DNA from: Thiodiazotropha sp040793985
Lineage (GTDB): Bacteria; Pseudomonadota; Gammaproteobacteria; Chromatiales; Chromatiaceae
NCBI GenBank assembly: GCA_040793985.1
Contig: JBFNJI010000034.1
Location: forward strand, 29,268 to 93,267
DNA: 64,000 nucleotides
Reading direction: 5' to 3'
How positions within the stretch are numbered: the first letter of the stretch is position 1; the number at the start of each line of letters is the position of its first letter. The translations under genes were made by a program, and so were the position numbers. This document shows positions 60,029-64,000 of this stretch, one piece after another. A model generated the notes under the pieces. The model did no database searches. It saw only the letters and a list, made by a program, of their open reading frames with translations, and was not told the DNA's origin.

Positions 60029-61407
60029 ATGACAGGTTGATTCCACAACAGACTGATATTGTGGCTCATGGCCCGGTCATGAAGTGTCCTTTCAGTACGC
60101 TCAAATCATTTCTGCCATGTTGGCCATCTCCGGAACCATTCAAGTTAACCTCCAAACAAGCCGACTGGTTCAGGCATCTGGGGCAATGTCTTTTACGCTT
60201 CTATCAAGCACAAAACGAGCTCTATAACTCCAGCGTACGGGGCAAGGCACCATCCTGGATATCACGGTATCTCGATAATGGAAAGCCGGAACATATAGTT
60301 GAGTTAGGCCGCGCCAAGGCATTCAGGGGAGAACTCCCCCCCATCATCCGACCCGATGTGCTGCCGGTTGACGAGGGTTACACCATCTGTGAACTGGACT
60401 CTGTACCTGGTGGCTTCGGCCTTGCAGCGCAAATGGTCAACAGTTACAAACAGCACGGCCATCAGCTCATCGGGGATATCTCGGTGGAAGAAGGCTTTGC
60501 CAGGGCACTGGAAGCGCCAAAACATGGTATGAATAGCGGTATGGCTATCGTCGTGTCAGACGAGTCACGGGATTACCTTGATGAAATGACATGGTTGTCC
60601 AACAGACTGCGGGCTTTGGGTTATAAAGTTCACGTTGCACACCCTCGTGACCTCTCGTACACCGAAGATAGAGTATTTTTGAAAGTCGGGACCAACGTCA
60701 CGCAGATTGACACTGTTTACCGTTTCGCGGAGTTGTTTGATCATCGAAACATCTCCAAATGGGAACTTCTCACATTCCTTGCCAAAGGCAAACGCATTCG
60801 CCTCGCACCGACGGTAAAACCTTACCTTGAAGAAAAATTGTGGTTCGCCCTGTTTCATCACCCGGCCCTTCAGACTTACTGGAAAGGTGAACTCGGAGAA
60901 GATTTTACATTGTTGAAGAAGGTCATTCCGGCGACTTGGATACTCGACCCTACGCCACTCCCACCTCACGCCGTTATTCCTGGTCTTAATACTGAACAGG
61001 GGGCTGTCCAATCCTGGGATCCCATCCAAAATGCTAGCAAACGAAACCGGAAACTGGTTATCAAACCCTCAGGATTTTCCCCGGATGCGTGGGGTAGCCG
61101 AGGAGTTGTTGTCGGACATGATGTATCAGCAGAAGATTGGTCGAAAGCAGTCGACAAAGCACTTCTCGCTTTTCCAGAAACGACATATATCTTGCAGGAG
61201 TACAAATCACCTACCCAAATATCATTACCTGCCTATACTAAACAGTGCGATATTGTTAATTTCGAGGGGCGTGTTCGATTCTCGCCTTACTATTTCGTTG
61301 CTGATGGTACTGCGACACTATCGGCCATCTTGGCAACCGTTTGCTCAAGCGATAAGAAAAAGATCCATGGGATGAGCGATGCGGTCATGACAGTTTGCGC
61401 AATGTGA
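60025..61407 (+). CDS. Circularly permuted ATP-grasp-type amide ligase
   Basis: A 460-residue protein. Motifs fit the circularly permuted ATP-grasp group related to the glutathionylspermidine synthetase domain: IIRPDVLPVDEGYTICELDSVPGGFGLA (about 112-139), VFLKVGTNVTQIDTVYRF, then NRKLVIKPSGFSPDAWGSRGVVVG (about 342-365) with the ATP-binding Lys, and TYILQEYKSPTQISLPAY with a Gln-Glu pair. Such enzymes join a carboxylate and an amine using ATP. The C-terminus has HGMSDAVMTVCAM. It is last in the operon and likely conjugates the KamA product to an unknown partner. Function is inferred from fold and context. Confidence 0.75.
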   Translation: MNDRLIPQQTDIVAHGPVMKCPFSTLKSFLPCWPSPEPFKLTSKQADWFRHLGQCLLRFYQAQNELYNSSVRGKAPSWISRYLDNGKPEHIVELGRAKAFRGELPPIIRPDVLPVDEGYTICELDSVPGGFGLAAQMVNSYKQHGHQLIGDISVEEGFARALEAPKHGMNSGMAIVVSDESRDYLDEMTWLSNRLRALGYKVHVAHPRDLSYTEDRVFLKVGTNVTQIDTVYRFAELFDHRNISKWELLTFLAKGKRIRLAPTVKPYLEEKLWFALFHHPALQTYWKGELGEDFTLLKKVIPATWILDPTPLPPHAVIPGLNTEQGAVQSWDPIQNASKRNRKLVIKPSGFSPDAWGSRGVVVGHDVSAEDWSKAVDKALLAFPETTYILQEYKSPTQISLPAYTKQCDIVNFEGRVRFSPYYFVADGTATLSAILATVCSSDKKKIHGMSDAVMTVCAM

Positions 61408-62073
61408 TTTTTATGTATTGGGGATAGCCAAGCCCGTAAGCTACGTTATTATCATTTTGCCTTTGCAAATCTAGACTCCTATGTTGTGAGTTTACGCCTA
61501 GACCCGCTCAGAGCCGTTTTCTGAAGTTCCGATCACTCCTTATGATCAATTTCCGGATTTCCAAAAAAGGACCATTTGTGCAATAAAAGTTTATCCGCCT
61601 GCTAAACATTTTCCCTTTGCTCATTAAATTGGCACCGTGCTAAAGTTTTAGCATGAATATTATCATCACTCTGGGTAGCACAGAACTGCCGGTAGACGAG
61701 ATGAGCCAATGAGCAACAGAGACCAGACCCTACCGGGTAAGACCCCGATCACCCTGCTCAACAAGGCGGGCGGCGCCGGTGGATTTCGTCGCCTAGAACG
61801 CCGACGGGCTGATCGCCTGGTACCTGCGCCGCACCGGCGCCGGCCGCGAATCCAGTTTCATCTACCGCCGCACCAAGCGCGGCCTGGCCCTGTCCGTCGC
61901 TACTCGAGCTATGGTTGGTCTACCTCGTGCTGCACCTGCCTGCCTACTTTTCCGCGTTTTTCTCGCATGACCCGCCGTTAGTATGAACTGCGTATCAAAA
62001 CACGGTGGAGCATGTGAACTCATGAGGCAACCGACAATCGCACAGCAACCCCCACTTTGGGTATTCATCGCGC
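61408..62073. other. Intergenic region with coding remnants before the excisionase gene
   Basis: The first 250 bp are AT-rich and carry a palindrome TGCTAAAGTTTTAGCA (61638-61653), similar in half-site to the switch operators. From about 61,650 a GC-rich stretch contains broken frames: a 19-codon ORF from 61653 (MNIIITLGSTELPVDEMSQ), an overlapping frame from 61709 starting MSNRDQTLPGKTPITLLN, and a plausible hydrophobic piece around 61,905-61,980 (LWLVYLVLHLPAYFSAFFSHD). I believe they are remnants of one or more ICE genes but cannot name them. Confidence 0.4.
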
Positions 62074-62331
62074 ATGCCTGAGCCTCACCCAATCCGAATC
62101 GAAAGAAAGCCAGCGGTGTTAAATCGAACCGGGATGAGTCACGCGACCCTATATCGTCGAATCAGTGAAGGATTGTTCCCTCCCGGGGTTTCCCTTGGTA
62201 ATCGTTCTGTCGGATGGCTGGCCCATGAAGTGGACACGATGTTAAATGCATTTGCCTCGGGAAAAACGACAGAGGAACTTCAAGCCGTAGTAAAACTTCT
62301 CGTAGAAAAGAGGCAGACTCTGGCCAATTGA
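62074..62331 (+). CDS. AlpA-family regulator / excisionase
   Basis: An 85-residue MerR-like winged-helix protein: VLNRTGMSHATLYRRISEGLFPPGVSLGNRSVGWLAHEVDTML is the AlpA signature (helix-turn-helix at residues about 14-30, Trp in VGWL). AlpA-type proteins activate the integrase promoter or act as recombination directionality factors. It lies 11 bp from the convergent integrase stop, the usual partner arrangement. The start ATG at 62074 has no strong ribosome site; a downstream Met is at about 62,134. Confidence 0.88.
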   Translation: MPEPHPIRIERKPAVLNRTGMSHATLYRRISEGLFPPGVSLGNRSVGWLAHEVDTMLNAFASGKTTEELQAVVKLLVEKRQTLAN

Positions 62332-62342
62332 TTGAGTGACAG

Positions 62343-63665
62343 TCAGTCACGAATAAGCGCGTCCAGATGATCCGCCCATTTCTGTAGCCACTGCCTACAC
62401 TCCGCCTCGTACCGGTGCAAATCGTAGGTTCCTTCAATCCCCTTACGTGAATGCCCCAATACCGCTTCGGCCACTTCGTTAGTGCATTGCAGGCGTGACA
62501 AGCCGGTTCTGACGCTTCTGCGCAGATCATGAGGTGTCCAGGCCGGAAGATCTACCATCTTGTTGCTTACTCTCATCCGCCAGGCCTGCTCGGTTAGCTG
62601 CTTTTGCTGGATAGGCAGCCGCGTTTTCTGGGATGGGAATGGGTAGTCTCCAGTGGTCAGGCGAAGTGTTTTCAGGAACTCCACCGCTTGGCTGGGCAAT
62701 TGCACATAGCGCTCGACCTCCGTCTTGCTCTCCCTTATGTGGAATGTCCGTTTCTTCAAGTCGATGTCCTTCCAGGCCGCATTGCAGACCTCCCCAGTAC
62801 GACAACCTGTCCAGAGGGTAAACCGAAGAACATTCTTCTGTGTTGCAGTGTAATCGGAGCCAGGCAACCATTTCAGCAATGTCGCCAACTCGGTATCAGA
62901 GAGGACTCTTTTTCCTCGCTGATGGGTGAGTTTCACCTTGGCCTGTCTGAGGCTTGCTTTGGCCAGATTTGCCGGATTTGCAAACTCATCTGAAAAATAG
63001 CCCAGACCAATCGCAAACTCGTAGGCGGCGGAAAGCTCTCTCAGTACATTTCCTGCTTGAACATTTGCCCCACGTTGCACAATTGCCATGATCATATCCA
63101 CCACAGCCTTTCGCGTGACAGCATTTGCCGCCATCTCCCCCAACTTGGGAATCACATCGCCATAGAGGGTTCTGCGCGTCTCTGACTGGCCCTTCGGCTT
63201 CCGCGCACCGGCAATGATCTTTCCGCTTGGGGATTTCCGGTCTTCGATATACTGGGTCAGGTAGAGCTCTACGAGTTTCTCCACAGTGAAGGATTTCTCA
63301 ACTGACTCTCGTTGTCCCAGTTCCAATTCCTGGTCTTGCTCCCGTTCCTGCTGTTTCTGCCGTTTCTCCTCTTTGGCCTCAGTTGCCAAACAACGCCCCT
63401 GGCGGCGAATTTGTTTCAGTTCCTGAAGCTTCAATCTCGCTTCGGCCAGGGAGGTCTCCGGGAAGTTGCCGATTTTCACCTGAACGAGCTTTGAGGTGAT
63501 CGGGCTGGTATAGCGATAGAAAAATGTCTTTAATCCGGTAGCCCCGCATTTCACTCGCAAGCCGATGTTTTCCCCCGTGTCGGCCTTGATTTTATCTCCC
63601 GGCTTCATCACCTCCACTGTCCTGGAAGACAAGGGTTTGGTATTCTGTACTGTTGCCATTGGCAT
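62343..63665 (-). CDS. int: ICE tyrosine integrase (P4 type)
   Basis: A 440-residue site-specific recombinase that inserts and excises the ICE. The N-terminal arm-binding DUF4102 domain (about residues 10-90, VKCGATGLKTFFYRY) is followed by a charged linker (about 95-125), a SAM-like core-binding domain (about 125-225) and the catalytic domain. The catalytic set is complete: Arg 289 (WTGCRTGEV), Lys in the beta hairpin near 314, His 379 and Arg 382 (HDLRR), His 405 (LGHSRKG) and Tyr 414. It reads away from mutS; the ICE end should lie in the 208 bp between its start and mutS. Confidence 0.95.
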   Translation of the reverse strand: MPMATVQNTKPLSSRTVEVMKPGDKIKADTGENIGLRVKCGATGLKTFFYRYTSPITSKLVQVKIGNFPETSLAEARLKLQELKQIRRQGRCLATEAKEEKRQKQQEREQDQELELGQRESVEKSFTVEKLVELYLTQYIEDRKSPSGKIIAGARKPKGQSETRRTLYGDVIPKLGEMAANAVTRKAVVDMIMAIVQRGANVQAGNVLRELSAAYEFAIGLGYFSDEFANPANLAKASLRQAKVKLTHQRGKRVLSDTELATLLKWLPGSDYTATQKNVLRFTLWTGCRTGEVCNAAWKDIDLKKRTFHIRESKTEVERYVQLPSQAVEFLKTLRLTTGDYPFPSQKTRLPIQQKQLTEQAWRMRVSNKMVDLPAWTPHDLRRSVRTGLSRLQCTNEVAEAVLGHSRKGIEGTYDLHRYEAECRQWLQKWADHLDALIRD

Positions 63666-63698
63666 CCTCTTGAATTGATGTCAGTTTGTCCGACGCAA

Positions 63699-63774
63699 TG
63701 GAAAAAAGTGTAACTTTTGGATTTCAAGGAAAAGTTACACCAACATTAAGTTACACTTCAAGTTACACTTTTTC
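63699..63774. repeat. AAGTTACAC repeats at the integrase promoter/ICE end
   Basis: Four copies of AAGTTACAC: one inverted (63708-63716) and three direct (63732-63740, 63748-63756, 63760-63768). The first two form a perfect 11-bp inverted repeat (GTGTAACTTTT, 63708-63718, with its complement at 63730-63740), and the outer arms (GGAAAA...GTGTAAC and GTTACACTTTTTCC) form a larger one. Likely integrase arm-type sites or an AlpA/repressor operator. Confidence 0.75.
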
Positions 63775-63820
63775 CTGAGATTGGATGATATTTCGTGAGA
63801 CTCGATGAGACCACAAGAGA

Positions 63821-63848
63821 CGACTTAAAAAGGATAAATGCTTATAAT
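63821..63848 (+). promoter_or_regulatory. Probable mutS promoter
   Basis: A perfect -10 box TATAAT is at 63843-63848, 26 bp before the mutS ATG. A weak -35 (CGACTT, 63821-63826) precedes it by 16 bp. It lies beyond the AAGTTACAC repeats, so the ICE end probably lies just upstream. Confidence 0.55.
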
Positions 63849-63873
63849 TCAATAATTAGAGCAGCGTAACGGC

Positions 63874-64000
63874 ATGAGTTCATTAGAAAAAAAAGAACGG
63901 CATACACCAATGATGCAGCAGTACCTGCGCATCAAGGGGGAGCATCCCGATATGCTTGTCTTCTACCGCATGGGGGATTTCTATGAACTCTTCTTTGCCG
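63874..64000 (+). CDS. mutS: DNA mismatch repair protein MutS, N-terminus (cut by window edge)
   Basis: The final 127 bases encode 42 residues, MSSLEKKERHTPMMQQYLRIKG followed by HPDMLVFYRMGDFYELFFA, the unmistakable start of MutS. It includes the mismatch-contacting Phe in the FYELF motif. MutS recognises mispairs and starts methyl-directed repair. It is a chromosomal gene and marks the DNA outside the ICE. The gene is divergent from the integrase. Confidence 0.97.
   Translation, partial: MSSLEKKERHTPMMQQYLRIKGEHPDMLVFYRMGDFYELFFA

Noticed and set aside
1..64000. CRISPR arrays, tRNA or rRNA genes
   Set aside because: I saw no regularly spaced repeats of CRISPR type and no tRNA or rRNA sequence. 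The only dense repeats are those described.

Overview
The window is the inner and right-hand part of an integrative conjugative element (ICE) of the PFGI-1 / ICEclc / ICEHin1056 family (G-type mating-pair formation system) in a gammaproteobacterium. The right edge is chromosomal: the last 127 bases are the start of mutS, and a P4-type tyrosine integrase lies 208 bp from it, so one ICE end falls just upstream of mutS. The left edge is still inside the conjugation cluster (a TIGR03756 gene runs off the window). I cannot name the species; the MutS N-terminus and the ICE class point to Gammaproteobacteria.

Layout. (1) 1-15,700, minus strand: type IV secretion genes TIGR03756, TIGR03757, the VirB4-like ATPase, TIGR03751, 03752, 03749, 03746, 03750, 03745, 03758 and a RAQPRD-family protein. 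They are split at 1.3-7.8 kb by one GC-rich gene on the plus strand for a 2.1-2.2 kDa-residue DUF4062-NTPase-WD40-TPR (STAND) protein, next to an IS1634-like remnant. (2) 15,976-30,645: a complete Tc-type toxin set, TcA plus a fused TcB-TcC, with a small membrane protein between them. It is inserted between the RAQPRD gene and TIGR03747 and is bounded on one side by a dead IS5-family transposase. (3) 31,110-38,604: the remaining transfer genes (TIGR03747, TraD coupling protein, TIGR03765, transglycosylase, TIGR03759, two small proteins, PilL) and a second tyrosine recombinase. A 263-bp MITE-like element with nested inverted repeats separates the transglycosylase from TIGR03759. (4) 38,605-39,914: structured non-coding DNA. 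(5) 40,284-48,776: ICE maintenance and replication genes (DUF6573-like, RadC, DUF3577, ParM/ParR, TIGR03761, STY4528, DUF2857, ParB, Cro-like), several preceded by related structured leaders. A divergent LexA/CI-type repressor at 48,870 probably controls the ICE.

(6) 49,741-56,272, minus strand: the most unusual module. It is a five-gene operon with 4-8 nt overlaps: an XYP-type tRNA-dependent cyclodipeptide synthase, a sodium/solute symporter, a GNAT-histidine kinase fusion, a receiver-like protein with an unknown output region, and a sigma-70 region-2 protein lacking a recognisable region 4. I propose a self-contained cyclodipeptide synthesis, transport and sensing circuit. (7) 57,312-61,407, plus strand and divergent from it: a small protein, a lysine 2,3-aminomutase-like radical SAM enzyme, a DedA membrane domain fused to a permuted papain-like amidase, and a circularly permuted ATP-grasp enzyme; this looks like a beta-amino-acid conjugation pathway. 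The 1-kb region between the two operons carries three copies of an 18-bp motif with two CTGACA boxes 10 bp apart, plus further single boxes. (8) 62,074-63,873: AlpA-like excisionase, integrase and AAGTTACAC repeats at the ICE end.

Functionally, modules 1, 3, 5 and 8 move and maintain the element. The STAND protein, Tc toxin, cyclodipeptide operon and KamA cluster are cargo, each with base composition or boundary features that suggest separate acquisition.
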